A stretch of DNA of 24,436 bases from positions 1-24,436 of IMG/VR virus record IMGVR_UViG_3300023179_000498; one strand, written 5' to 3'. A program made the translations under genes and the position numbers. This DNA comes from a virus. Positions 1 through 5,221 of the stretch are shown one piece after another. The notes under the pieces are model-generated. The model did not search any database. It had not been told where the DNA came from and saw nothing but the letters and a program-made list of their open reading frames with translations. Each line of letters opens with the position of its first letter. The stretch's first letter is position 1.

Positions 1-1
1 C

Positions 2-58
2 TTGACCCGTGCAGAGATTGAAGCTCAGCTCAAGGACATGGAAGAAGCACCGTTCTAG
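2..58 (+). CDS. C-terminal end of an upstream gene (partial)
   Basis: An open frame entering from the left edge ends at the TAG at 56-58. Its last 18 residues are charged and helix-like, ending EEAPF. Nothing further can be said about its function because only the tail is present. It is read in the same direction as the small early genes that follow. Confidence 0.5.
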   Translation: MTRAEIEAQLKDMEEAPF

Positions 59-152
59 GCTGCTCTGTGAAGGCTCGGGGGACTTATCCGGGACTCCGGA
101 TTTCTTAAACGACAGGTCATGTGCCCCAACTCTGTTTTGGCAAAATCAGTTG

Positions 153-181
153 TTGACAGTGCCGAGGAGACAGCGTAATAT
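153..181 (+). promoter_or_regulatory. sigma70-type early promoter
   Basis: TTGACA at 153-158 is followed after 17 bases by TAATAT at 176-181 (an overlapping TATAAT lies at 179-184 with a 20-base spacer). Predicted start is near 188, giving a leader of about 36 bases to the gene at 224. It matches the promoter series repeated through the first 4 kb. Confidence 0.8.
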
Positions 182-188
182 AATAAGA

Positions 189-202
189 ACTGCCCAGGCA
201 GT
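189..202 (+). promoter_or_regulatory. inverted repeat at the 5' end of the transcript
   Basis: ACTGCC-CA-GGCAGT forms a 6-bp dyad starting at about +1 or +2 of the promoter at 153-181. It could be a stabilising 5' hairpin or an operator for a dimeric repressor. There is no T-run after it, so it is not a good terminator. Confidence 0.45.
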
Positions 203-223
203 CTATTTAGAGGAAAAACAAAA

Positions 224-493
224 ATGACACGTTTTAGCGAAAACACCAAGACCTACAAACTGTTCAAGGCTCTGCACAGCGGCGAAGCCCTAACTCCTGC
301 TGCTGCCCGCAACCGTTTCGGTATCAAGAACATTTCAGCAGAAGTCAGCCGCATTCGCCAAGCAGGCTATGCTGTATATGCCAATAGCCATAAAGCAGGC
401 AACGGCGTTAAGGTAACTGAGTATGCCATGGGCAAGCCCAGCCGCAGGTTGGTTGCCGCAGGTTACCGTGCCATCCAACTAGGACTGGCATAA
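224..493 (+). CDS. small winged-helix/HTH-like DNA-binding protein
   Basis: 89 residues starting at ATG, with an AGAGGAAA-type ribosome site about 8 bases upstream. The first 60 residues look like a compact helix-turn-helix: a helix around 9-18, LTPAAARNRFGI at 23-34 as a two-helix turn, then SAEVSRIRQAGYAVYAN at 38-54 as recognition helix and first wing strand. VKVTEYAMG around 63-71 would complete a beta-wing. Similar short proteins recur in T4-type phages of marine bacteria. The likely role is binding DNA, perhaps regulating early genes, but no target is visible. It stands alone behind its own promoter. The fold is inferred by pattern; the specific function is unknown. Confidence 0.8.
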   Translation: MTRFSENTKTYKLFKALHSGEALTPAAARNRFGIKNISAEVSRIRQAGYAVYANSHKAGNGVKVTEYAMGKPSRRLVAAGYRAIQLGLA

Positions 494-507
494 GGTTGCT
501 CCAAAGT

Positions 508-597
508 CCTTGGGCGGGGTAGTGTCCCCCAAGGCCACAGATCTTGCTCCGGTCTGTGCTGTTAGTGGGTAGGGCATGTCGGGAGACATTGCCCTAC
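508..597 (+). other. three consecutive inverted repeats in a gene-free spacer
   Basis: The 163-base spacer 494-656 holds no gene. It contains three dyads in a row: CCTTGGG...CCCAAGG (508-534, with an inner GGGG/CCCC), CACAGA...TCTGTG (536-559), and GTAGGGC...GCCCTAC (569-597, with inner GTC/GAC). None is followed by a clear T-run; the last is followed by TTCCCCC. They could be weak terminators for the gene ending at 493 or a structured RNA. Confidence 0.5.
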
Positions 598-621
598 TTC
601 CCCCTTGTAAAGACCCTAGAC

Positions 622-650
622 TTGACTGGGTTATCGATATTTGCTATACT
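622..650 (+). promoter_or_regulatory. sigma70-type promoter overlapping a stem-loop
   Basis: TTGACT at 622-627, a 17-base spacer, then TGC-TATACT (-10 at 645-650, extended). ACCC (613-616) can pair with GGGT (628-631), so the -35 box lies in the loop of a small hairpin. The predicted start is at or next to the A of the ATG at 657, so the mRNA would have no leader. Confidence 0.8.
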
Positions 651-656
651 TAGATC

Positions 657-1028
657 ATGAGATACGTTATTGAAACTACCAAATGGGCCACGCCCACGCC
701 CAATCATGTCTATGTCTGCGATGACAGTCTGCAGCACATGATTGCCTATGTGCCAGAAGGTTCGCGCACGGTAAAGAAGTTCTCACGGCCTATTCAGTTC
801 GATCGCAGAGGACGCAGCTTTGAAGACTTACCAGACAGCGAGCCCGTCCAGCCTGATCCTGCTGTGATCACTCGCACCGGAAGCAAGGGCGAAGTCTACT
901 ACATCACTCAGGACCGGAGCCAGGGCTGGCGGGGTTGGTCGTGTACCTGTCCAGGGTTTACCTTCCGTGGCACCTGTAAGCATGTGGCAGAAATACAACA
1001 GGATCTCTACGGACGAGATCCCTATTAA
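657..1028 (+). CDS. SWIM zinc-finger protein
   Basis: 123 residues. The C-terminal part carries C96-T-C98, then eight residues, then C107-K-H109: the CxCx(n)CxH signature of the SWIM zinc finger, a domain that binds DNA or protein partners. The N-terminal 60 residues have a conserved-looking beta-rich block and an RRGR basic patch at 50-53. Proteins of this type occur in many T4-type marine phages without assigned function. The ATG coincides with the predicted transcription start and no ribosome site precedes it, so translation is probably leaderless; no in-frame downstream start looks better. A 9-base gap separates it from the next promoter, whose stem-loop uses its stop codon. Confidence 0.85.
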   Translation: MRYVIETTKWATPTPNHVYVCDDSLQHMIAYVPEGSRTVKKFSRPIQFDRRGRSFEDLPDSEPVQPDPAVITRTGSKGEVYYITQDRSQGWRGWSCTCPGFTFRGTCKHVAEIQQDLYGRDPY

Positions 1029-1036
1029 CCCTTAGG

Positions 1037-1065
1037 TTGACCAGGGTATTGATATTTGCTATACT
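1037..1065 (+). promoter_or_regulatory. sigma70-type promoter overlapping a stem-loop
   Basis: TTGACC at 1037-1042, 17 bases, TGC-TATACT with the -10 at 1060-1065. ACCCT (1028-1032) pairs with AGGGT (1043-1047) around the -35 box, so this is a PeSL-like unit; the stem starts at the last base of the preceding stop codon. The spacer is almost identical to that of the promoter at 622-650. Confidence 0.85.
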
Positions 1066-1094
1066 GTGAACACACTGAAACAAAGGAGCTAAAG

Positions 1095-1337
1095 ATGGGA
1101 ATGTGGACTACACCAAACCAGGACTCACTGAACATTGTACTAAAGAAGTTCAGCGAGGCCGCACACCAAAGATATCATCACAGTCATGCTTATGAGGCTG
1201 GCTACCTACAGAGTGTTCTCATATACTATATGCAGCATCTTCCCGCAAGAAAGCAGAAGCAGTTGATTGCAGACATGGTAGAAGCCACTCGCCGGCAGGA
1301 GCAGGCTCTGATAGATCGAGCGCAGGAAACAGTCTAA
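1095..1337 (+). CDS. small early protein of unknown function
   Basis: 80 residues from the ATG at 1095, chosen because AAAGGAG lies at 1082-1088 at ideal spacing; an upstream in-frame TTG at 1056 falls inside the promoter and is rejected. The protein is mostly alpha-helical by composition: FSEAAHQRYHHSHAYEAGYL (20-39) is His/Tyr-rich, followed by a charged helix to the end. No known motif is recognised. It is monocistronic behind its own promoter, and a weak hairpin follows at 1346-1364. Confidence 0.75.
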   Translation: MGMWTTPNQDSLNIVLKKFSEAAHQRYHHSHAYEAGYLQSVLIYYMQHLPARKQKQLIADMVEATRRQEQALIDRAQETV

Positions 1338-1345
1338 CCAACAGC

Positions 1346-1364
1346 GGGGTATTGGGTGTACCCC
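1346..1364 (+). terminator. weak hairpin after the 80-residue gene
   Basis: GGGGTA (1346-1351) pairs with TACCCC (1359-1364) across a 7-base loop. The following bases are ATCTAATT rather than a T-run, so termination would be weak at best. Confidence 0.35.
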
Positions 1365-1391
1365 ATCTAATTGATTTATAAAGGATATATT

Positions 1392-1910
1392 ATGCCAAAT
1401 TGGTGCTCAAACAATCTTACCCTTCGTCATAAAGATACTGAGAAACTCAACGCGGCCATAGCGGCCTTTGAAGATGGCAGGTTCCTGGAACACTTTGTGC
1501 CCTTGCCCAACGGTGAATGGGACTATGGTTTCTGTGTGAACAATTGGGGAACCAAATGGGACACTGGCGGAGAGAATTGTGTAGTCTCTGCCCTGGACAA
1601 TAACACCTACGGTTTCAACTTTGACACGGCGTGGAGCCCACCCATCGAAGTCTATCGTGAGATGTGTGCTCAGGGCTTTGAACTGGAGGCTACCTACTAC
1701 GAACCCGGTATGTGTTTTGTAGGTCGCGTCACAGGCGATCCTAGCTTTTTTGACGACGACTACACAGAGTATGGGGGCGCCACCGCAGACACCGTGCGCG
1801 ACATCATTGGAGCAGAATTGGACGATGAATGGGGTATCAGCGAACAGATGGCTGAATGGGAAGACGAGAATCTAGATGAAGAAGTAGAACTACCACCCCA
1901 CACAGACTGA
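1392..1910 (+). CDS. Api92-like protein (ferredoxin-fold, DUF1281 type)
   Basis: 172 residues from the ATG at 1392, with AAGGA at 1381-1385. The N-terminus MPNWCSNNLTL, the central NNWGTKWD (about 50-57), FDTAWSPPIEVY (about 77-88) and YYEPGMCFVG (about 103-112) are hallmarks of the Api92-like family, found in many phages and prophages and annotated as having a ferredoxin-like fold. The biochemical role is not established. The last 25 residues are strongly acidic. No separate promoter was found in the 54-base gap upstream, so it may be read through from 1037. Confidence 0.85.
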   Translation: MPNWCSNNLTLRHKDTEKLNAAIAAFEDGRFLEHFVPLPNGEWDYGFCVNNWGTKWDTGGENCVVSALDNNTYGFNFDTAWSPPIEVYREMCAQGFELEATYYEPGMCFVGRVTGDPSFFDDDYTEYGGATADTVRDIIGAELDDEWGISEQMAEWEDENLDEEVELPPHTD

Positions 1911-1920
1911 GGAGATCATT

Positions 1921-2031
1921 ATGAATGTTATTACGTGGATGGTGCTGCAGATTGCTACCAAACAGAAGCCTCATGTTGTGCTGCCCCTGCCCGTCACTAG
2001 GGTCATAATGGGCAAGAAGCAGACTGTATAG
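1921..2031 (+). CDS. 36-residue small protein
   Basis: A short reading frame starts at ATG 1921 directly after the Api92-like gene, with GAGGAGA just upstream at good spacing, and ends at TAG 2029-2031. The product begins MNVITWMVLQIATKQKP, with a short hydrophobic start and a basic tail (KKQTV). It is too short for family recognition. The ribosome site and immediate position support translation; function is unknown. Confidence 0.5.
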   Translation: MNVITWMVLQIATKQKPHVVLPLPVTRVIMGKKQTV

Positions 2032-2040
2032 AAAAAAGCA

Positions 2041-2061
2041 AGCCCTGTCAACCACAGGGCT
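2041..2061 (+). terminator. hairpin, possible bidirectional terminator
   Basis: AGCCCTGT (2041-2048) pairs perfectly with ACAGGGCT (2054-2061). On the plus strand it is followed by ATTTCCC, a weak T-tract. On the minus strand it is followed by TGCTTTTTTC, a stronger one. Its position after the cluster 1095-2031 fits an end of transcription. Between here and the next promoter (2062-2117) there is only AT-rich sequence with no gene. Confidence 0.55.
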
Positions 2062-2117
2062 ATTTCCCTGATGGTCATATAGATAATATAACGATGTCAT
2101 GGCCGTTGTAAAAAAAC

Positions 2118-2163
2118 AACAAATAACATTACACTTGCAATGGCTATTTGTTTTTGCTATAAT
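2118..2163 (+). promoter_or_regulatory. stem-loop/promoter unit (PeSL-like)
   Basis: TTGCAA at 2135-2140, 17 bases, TGC-TATAAT with a perfect -10 at 2158-2163. AACAAATA (2118-2125) pairs with TATTTGTT (2145-2152), with an inner ATT/AAT. The T-run 2151-2155 that would end a terminator lies in the promoter spacer. Predicted start is near 2170. Confidence 0.8.
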
Positions 2164-2193
2164 GCAAGCATAGTAAACAAAACGGAGTAATAA

Positions 2194-2370
2194 ATGGCAA
2201 TTAAATTATTTGTAGCACAAGCCCTGGGGATTGGGGAACGCGAGGATGTTTTTTATAACATTGGCGTTTATCAGTCACGTGCCCTAGCACTCGTTGCGCT
2301 TGAGGAGCTTGCACAGGAACTGGACATGGACATTGAGCGTAATGTAGAGGAGTTTACGCTCAACGCATAA
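2194..2370 (+). CDS. 58-residue early protein of unknown function
   Basis: ATG at 2194 with CGGAG 9 bases upstream and a strong promoter at 2135-2163; stop TAA at 2368-2370. The product has a beta-like start (MAIKLFVAQALG), a central YNIGVYQSRALALVALEELAQEL helix, and an acidic end. The arrangement resembles small phage proteins that present a strand followed by an amphipathic helix. No family is recognised. It is followed by a terminator that doubles as the next promoter. Confidence 0.7.
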   Translation: MAIKLFVAQALGIGEREDVFYNIGVYQSRALALVALEELAQELDMDIERNVEEFTLNA

Positions 2371-2380
2371 ACAACAAATG

Positions 2381-2410
2381 ACCCTGCACTTGACAGGGTC
2401 TTTGTTTTTT
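2381..2410 (+). terminator. intrinsic terminator overlapping the next promoter
   Basis: ACCCTG (2381-2386) pairs with CAGGGT (2394-2399), followed by CTTTGTTTTTT. This is the clearest terminator in the early region. It would end transcription of the gene at 2194 while its right arm and T-run are also the -35 box and spacer of the following promoter. Confidence 0.75.
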
Positions 2411-2418
2411 GCTATTAT
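2390..2418 (+). promoter_or_regulatory. sigma70-type promoter inside a terminator (PeSL-like)
   Basis: TTGACA at 2390-2395, 17 bases, TGC-TATTAT with -10 at 2413-2418. The -35 box is shared with the terminator hairpin 2381-2399. Predicted start is about 2425, where an ATG stands; the leader then reads ACACAGGAGCAC before the real start at 2446. Confidence 0.85.
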
Positions 2419-2445
2419 ACGAGCATGGACACACAGGAGCACAAA

Positions 2446-2646
2446 ATGGCAAGATTGAAAGACGTAATGGTAGATCTACAGAACGAGATATACCGCGCAG
2501 AACTCACACTGGAGCAGATAGCAGTCAAGTACGATGTTCCTATGGACTGGGTGGACACGGCCTTTGCTGAGGTCGTTGAGCAGGAATATGCAGACTATGA
2601 CATGGGTGACGTTTTCCTTAACGAAGGCTACGAAGAGGACGAATAA
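2446..2646 (+). CDS. 66-residue acidic early protein
   Basis: ATG 2446 is chosen because CAGGAG sits at 2434-2439; the in-frame ATG at 2425 lies at the predicted +1 and would add MDTQEHK. Residues 16-40 (AELTLEQIAVKYDVPMDWVDTAF region) resemble a helix-turn-helix, with LTLEQIAVKYDVP as the turn, but the tail is very acidic (ending EGYEEDE), unusual for a DNA binder. It could bind a host protein or mimic DNA charge. Function unknown. The next gene starts one base after its stop. Confidence 0.75.
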   Translation: MARLKDVMVDLQNEIYRAELTLEQIAVKYDVPMDWVDTAFAEVVEQEYADYDMGDVFLNEGYEEDE

Positions 2647-2647
2647 G

Positions 2648-2731
2648 ATGATGACCAGAGCGGAATGGCTTAAATGGATTGAGCAGACTTGGCAGGAGTG
2701 CCAGGAGCGAGCTTGGAAGGAGCAGGTATGA
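2648..2731 (+). CDS. 27-residue Trp-rich small protein
   Basis: ATG-ATG at 2648 follows the previous stop by one base and ends with a TGA at 2729-2731 that overlaps the next ATG as ATGA. The product has four Trp and many charged residues (MMTRAEWLKWIEQTWQECQE), consistent with one amphipathic helix. Ribosome signal GAGGA at 2635-2639. Support comes from the head-to-tail coupling on both sides. Function unknown; it might merely serve coupled translation. Confidence 0.5.
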   Translation: MMTRAEWLKWIEQTWQECQERAWKEQV

Positions 2732-2904
2732 AATCCACGTACAAAGGTGCTGAATACTTTGTGATCAGCACCCTGGGTGACATGATCGAACTGGCACCCA
2801 CAGCACACGGTGCAGGGTCTTTTATTGTTCATAAGGACTTTGTCATTGAGTGGGATCCCACTGACACAACCTACGAGCAAGAAGCAGGTAGCCGCTACAG
2901 ATAA
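2728..2904 (+). CDS. 58-residue early protein of unknown function
   Basis: ATG 2728 overlaps the preceding stop by four bases (ATGA) and has AAGGAG 6 bases upstream. The product alternates short strands (AEYFVISTLGDMIELA, GSFIVHKDFVIEW), like a small beta-barrel, with a charged tail. An upstream GTG-type in-frame start in the previous gene is not needed. Function is not recognised. Its stop lies just inside a repeated promoter cassette. Confidence 0.65.
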   Translation: MKSTYKGAEYFVISTLGDMIELAPTAHGAGSFIVHKDFVIEWDPTDTTYEQEAGSRYR

Positions 2905-2979
2905 AGTGTGGCATGGACACAACAGGTTGACAGCCCCCTGAGTTTTTGCTATTATACGACTATGATGAACACACAGGAG
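2901..2979 (+). repeat. promoter-leader cassette, copy 1 of an imperfect direct repeat
   Basis: From the stop codon of the preceding gene through the ribosome site, this stretch is closely similar to 3204-3284. Shared blocks include GTGGCATGG, ACAACAGGTTGACAGCCCC, TTTTTGCTATTATACGA and CACACAGGAGCA. Confidence 0.75.
2927..2955 (+). promoter_or_regulatory. sigma70-type promoter
   Basis: TTGACA at 2927-2932, 17 bases, TGC-TATTAT at 2950-2955. CAGG (2923-2926) and CCTG (2937-2940) flank the -35 box, and a T-run (2943-2947) fills the spacer, so the stem-loop design is kept in weaker form. Start predicted near 2962, where an ATG-ATG stands. Confidence 0.85.
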
Positions 2980-2985
2980 CACAAG

Positions 2986-3207
2986 ATGAGACAAGGGTTT
3001 TTGATAGCAGAAATCATAGACATCCTAGACCTTCTATCCCCTAGGGATCACGTGTTCGCCGCACAGATGATCAAGTTCTACGACCAGTTCAAGCGGCTCA
3101 GCGCCCGGCAAGAGGCTTGCCTGATTGAGATCCTACTCCGTGCTCCTACTCGGTGGACTGACAACGACGACTGCTACAGACCAGAAGCAGAAAGCCACCA
3201 CAGATAA
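2986..3207 (+). CDS. 73-residue helical early protein
   Basis: ATG 2986 has CAGGAG at 2974-2979. The central segment (AAQMIKFYDQFKRLSARQEACL, about 26-47) recalls a short motif seen in many phage and prophage proteins: a helix, a basic stretch, LS-x-RQ, then another helix. This pattern is often associated with small helical DNA-associated proteins, but no firm family can be named. The C-terminus ends EAESHHR, close to the EAGSRYR end of the preceding gene, because both run into the same repeated cassette. Confidence 0.7.
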   Translation: MRQGFLIAEIIDILDLLSPRDHVFAAQMIKFYDQFKRLSARQEACLIEILLRAPTRWTDNDDCYRPEAESHHR

Positions 3208-3214
3208 ACTGTGG
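3198..3214 (+). other. hairpin spanning a stop codon
   Basis: CCACAG (3198-3203) and CTGTGG (3209-3214) pair across ATAAA, which includes the TAA stop. It precedes promoter copy 2. There is no T-run, so it may serve mRNA 3'-end protection more than termination. Confidence 0.4.
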
Positions 3215-3284
3215 CATGGCTACAACAGGTTGACAGCCCCTAATCTTTTTGCTATTATACGAACATGACACGCACACACAGGAG
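3204..3284 (+). repeat. promoter-leader cassette, copy 2 of an imperfect direct repeat
   Basis: Second copy of the cassette at 2901-2979, differing by scattered substitutions and small indels downstream of the -35 box. Recombination between such copies would delete or insert the gene between them. Confidence 0.75.
3230..3258 (+). promoter_or_regulatory. sigma70-type promoter
   Basis: TTGACA at 3230-3235, 17 bases, TGC-TATTAT at 3253-3258. Predicted start near 3265, again at an ATG, here out of frame with the gene it drives. Confidence 0.85.
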
Positions 3285-3290
3285 CAGCAC

Positions 3291-3503
3291 ATGGGCTACC
3301 GAGTTTTGGGCAAGACCGCAGACCTATTCCAAGGCTTCGAGCAGCGCCGGGGCTTGGAGGGACCTTACATCTACTCAAACGGGCGAGTTCTTTACTACGA
3401 CCCCCGGGCAGGGCAATACTGGGATCCAAAGACAGACTTCTACGTGGCTCACAGCGAAGTCCACGATCTCCAAAACGATTTGATAAAGGCCTTGGCACAA
3501 TAG
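3291..3503 (+). CDS. 70-residue early protein of unknown function
   Basis: ATG 3291 with ACAGGAG at 3278-3284. The middle (YIYSNGRVLYYDPRAGQYWD, about 26-45) is a Tyr-rich beta-hairpin reminiscent of repeat units that bind ligands or sugars, followed by TDFYVAHSEV and a helix. This YYDP-x-AGQYWD pattern recurs in small phage proteins. No function can be assigned. The 64 bases after it carry no gene but contain an AGGAG and the leader of the next gene. Confidence 0.7.
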   Translation: MGYRVLGKTADLFQGFEQRRGLEGPYIYSNGRVLYYDPRAGQYWDPKTDFYVAHSEVHDLQNDLIKALAQ

Positions 3504-3567
3504 CCACAAAGGAGTAGACACTCTGTCAACCTCGTGCACGAACACACTGAAACACAAGGAGAACACA

Positions 3568-3663
3568 ATGTTTGAACCCAATCCCGACAGAATGATCATG
3601 CTGGGGATCATGTCTGCAGCCCTGAGCTTGGCAGCTCTGATCTTGACAGGAGTCATACAGTGA
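3568..3663 (+). CDS. 31-residue single-pass membrane peptide
   Basis: ATG 3568 has AAGGAG at 3557-3562. After a short polar start (MFEPNPDR), residues 9-31 form one hydrophobic stretch rich in Met, Leu, Ala and Ile, consistent with a transmembrane helix. It ends at TGA 3661-3663, overlapping the next start as GTGA. Its leader resembles the promoter cassettes but no -10/-35 pair is present. A membrane role such as a host-envelope modifier is only a guess. Confidence 0.55.
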   Translation: MFEPNPDRMIMLGIMSAALSLAALILTGVIQ

Positions 3664-3872
3664 TCGCTATAGAAGGCCTGAGCAAAAAACAGCAGATCAT
3701 AGCAGACTGTTTCTACTACAGGTGCCACACCCAACGTGATGTGGAAGCCGTACTCCATCACTACGGCAAGGACGCTCGCACAGTCTATGAGCTCTTGACC
3801 GCTGCCGCACTGGACAGCTACATGGAGACAGATTTGGCTCTAGAGCTGATTGACTACATCAAATCTAGATAG
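3660..3872 (+). CDS. 70-residue helical protein, GTG start
   Basis: GTG at 3660 overlaps the previous TGA by four bases and has AGGAG (3648-3652) seven bases upstream, so the start is well supported. The protein is helical (KKQQIIADCFYYRCHTQRDV, about 9-28, then RTVYELLTAAALDSY) and slightly acidic at its end. The AAA+ gene's promoter lies in its last codons. No family is recognised. Confidence 0.7.
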   Translation: MIAIEGLSKKQQIIADCFYYRCHTQRDVEAVLHHYGKDARTVYELLTAAALDSYMETDLALELIDYIKSR

Positions 3873-3878
3873 TATACT
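3850..3878 (+). promoter_or_regulatory. sigma70-type promoter for the AAA+ gene
   Basis: TTGACT at 3850-3855, 17 bases, TATACT at 3873-3878. It lies within the 3' end of the preceding gene and gives a leader of about 25 bases with AAGGAG before the ATG at 3910. Confidence 0.75.
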
Positions 3879-3909
3879 ACAGACTGTAAATAACACTAAG
3901 GAGAACCAA

Positions 3910-4782
3910 ATGGCACGTAAAGCCGCTACCAAAGCAAGCCCATCAACCAACATTCTAGAGTTTGATCAAGAAGCTATCAAGCTCAGAGAGCGTGAGGTAG
4001 CCAAAGAGACTGACGAGCAGATCCTTACCCGCTTGGACGAACGCTTCAAGATCCTTACCGAAATGACCAAGGCCGTCAAGCAGGGACATGTCACTGCCAT
4101 GATCGTATCAGGTCCTCCAGGCGTGGGCAAATCCTACGGCGTTGAGGCTGTGCTACAGAAAGAAGGACTGTTTGACGCCATAGCCGAACGTAAACCCAAG
4201 TATGAAATCATCAAGGGCGCTATGAGTGCGATCGGGCTCTACAGTAAACTGTTTGAATACAGCAACAAGGACAATGTGATTGTGTTTGATGACTGCGACT
4301 CAGTGCTACTCGATGAGATCAGCTTGAACGTGCTCAAAGGTGCTCTGGACTCATCCGAACGCCGTTTCATAAGCTGGAACACAGACAGCCGACTGCTCAG
4401 ATCAGAGGGAGTGCCTAACAGGTTTGAGTTCAAGGGTGCTGCTATCTTTATCACCAACATCAAGTTTGAACACGTTCGTTCAAAGAAACTTAGAGACCAC
4501 CTCAATGCACTAGAATCACGCTGTCACTATATTGACCTGCAGATGGATACTACTCGCGAGAAACTGCTGCGTATCCGTCAGGTTATCAACGAGAACGAGA
4601 TGCTGGCTCGCTATGAGTTTGATTCAGTGGTCAAACAGGAATTGATTGATTTTGTGGATGCCAACCGGGACAGGCTGAGAGAACTGAGCCTGCGCATGGT
4701 GCTCAAGCTGGCAGACCTTAAGCGGAGCTTTCCCCTAACTTGGCAGATGATGGCTCGTACGACCTGTATGAGACGCACATGA
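3910..4782 (+). CDS. AAA+ family ATPase
   Basis: 290 residues from the ATG at 3910, with AAGGAG 7 bases upstream. Walker A is GPPGVGKS at 68-75, Walker B is VIVFDDCD at about 123-130, and an ITN triplet near 180 fits sensor 1. The single AAA+ module follows a charged N-terminal helix of about 50 residues. ATPases of this size occur in many T4-type marine phages near the early region. Their partner and substrate are unknown; remodelling of a protein or nucleic-acid complex is the general family role. The C-terminus ends in an Arg-rich tail and overlaps the next start by four bases. It is too divergent to call gp44 clamp loader. Confidence 0.85.
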   Translation: MARKAATKASPSTNILEFDQEAIKLREREVAKETDEQILTRLDERFKILTEMTKAVKQGHVTAMIVSGPPGVGKSYGVEAVLQKEGLFDAIAERKPKYEIIKGAMSAIGLYSKLFEYSNKDNVIVFDDCDSVLLDEISLNVLKGALDSSERRFISWNTDSRLLRSEGVPNRFEFKGAAIFITNIKFEHVRSKKLRDHLNALESRCHYIDLQMDTTREKLLRIRQVINENEMLARYEFDSVVKQELIDFVDANRDRLRELSLRMVLKLADLKRSFPLTWQMMARTTCMRRT

Positions 4783-5012
4783 TCACTCGTCTAGCACTGT
4801 GGCTGACCATGGGCATCTACTTGGATGCACTTGATCTGGGGTGGTGGTCAGTCACTATGATCATGCTGGTGGCCGTGGCCATAGACTATCTGGCTCGCAT
4901 AGAAGGTCAGCAACAGGGCACCATGCAGGGCATAGCTAACTATATCTCAATGACCGAAAAACAGCAAACTGAAATACGTAAACTGGTGGAAAAATGGCAA
5001 AAACTGAATTGA
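4779..5012 (+). CDS. 77-residue membrane-associated protein
   Basis: ATG 4779 overlaps the AAA+ stop as ATGA. Residues 3-40 contain two hydrophobic stretches (RLALWLTMGIYLDAL and SVTMIMLVAVAIDYLA), enough for two transmembrane segments or one hairpin. The C-terminal half is a charged helix (MTEKQQTEIRKLVEKWQKL) likely to lie in the cytoplasm. Coupled translation suggests it works with, or is at least co-made with, the AAA+ ATPase. Function unknown. Confidence 0.65.
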   Translation: MITRLALWLTMGIYLDALDLGWWSVTMIMLVAVAIDYLARIEGQQQGTMQGIANYISMTEKQQTEIRKLVEKWQKLN

Positions 5013-5221
5013 CCTGTGAGTGGATAGGAGAGGGTGAACTCTGCACAGAACCTGTGGTCTTGGGCAGATCCTACTGCGAGTGCCACCTATGGCGTGTGTA
5101 CCAAAAGGGCACACAACTGGGTCGGCGACGGAAAGACCAGCGCACAGCCAACGATGTGTTCATGTGGCAGAGTCTTATGGATGAGGCTCTACAGGAACTG
5201 GAACTGGAGGGAGAGCTATGA
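4994..5221 (+). CDS. 75-residue putative zinc-binding protein
   Basis: ATG 4994 overlaps the previous gene by 19 bases and has GGTGGA upstream. Cys8, Cys17, Cys28, Cys30 and His31 (TCEWIGEG, LCTEP, YCECH) form a probable small zinc site of C-x8-C-x10-C-x-C-H spacing. A basic block GRRRKDQR at about 43-50 follows, then an acidic helix. Such small Cys/His phage proteins may bind nucleic acid or a host protein; no specific family is claimed. Confidence 0.65.
   Translation: MAKTELTCEWIGEGELCTEPVVLGRSYCECHLWRVYQKGTQLGRRRKDQRTANDVFMWQSLMDEALQELELEGEL

Noticed and set aside
1837-2100. Minus-strand frame and a TTGACA on the minus strand near 2051
   Set aside because: The minus-strand -35 has only a 15-base spacer to TATACA, and no gene with a ribosome site follows. 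The hairpin there fits a terminator better.
2476-2994. 172-residue open frame on the minus strand
   Set aside because: It lies opposite four small plus-strand genes that have promoters and ribosome sites, and its Cys/Val-rich composition is typical of an antisense shadow.
3220-3761. Overlapping minus-strand frames of 95 and 128 residues
   Set aside because: They are opposite genes with good promoters and ribosome sites and lack ribosome sites of their own.
3910-4782. gp44 clamp-loader large subunit
   Set aside because: Walker motifs fit AAA+ in general, but the clamp-loader SRC signature is not seen and the gene sits in the early small-gene cluster.
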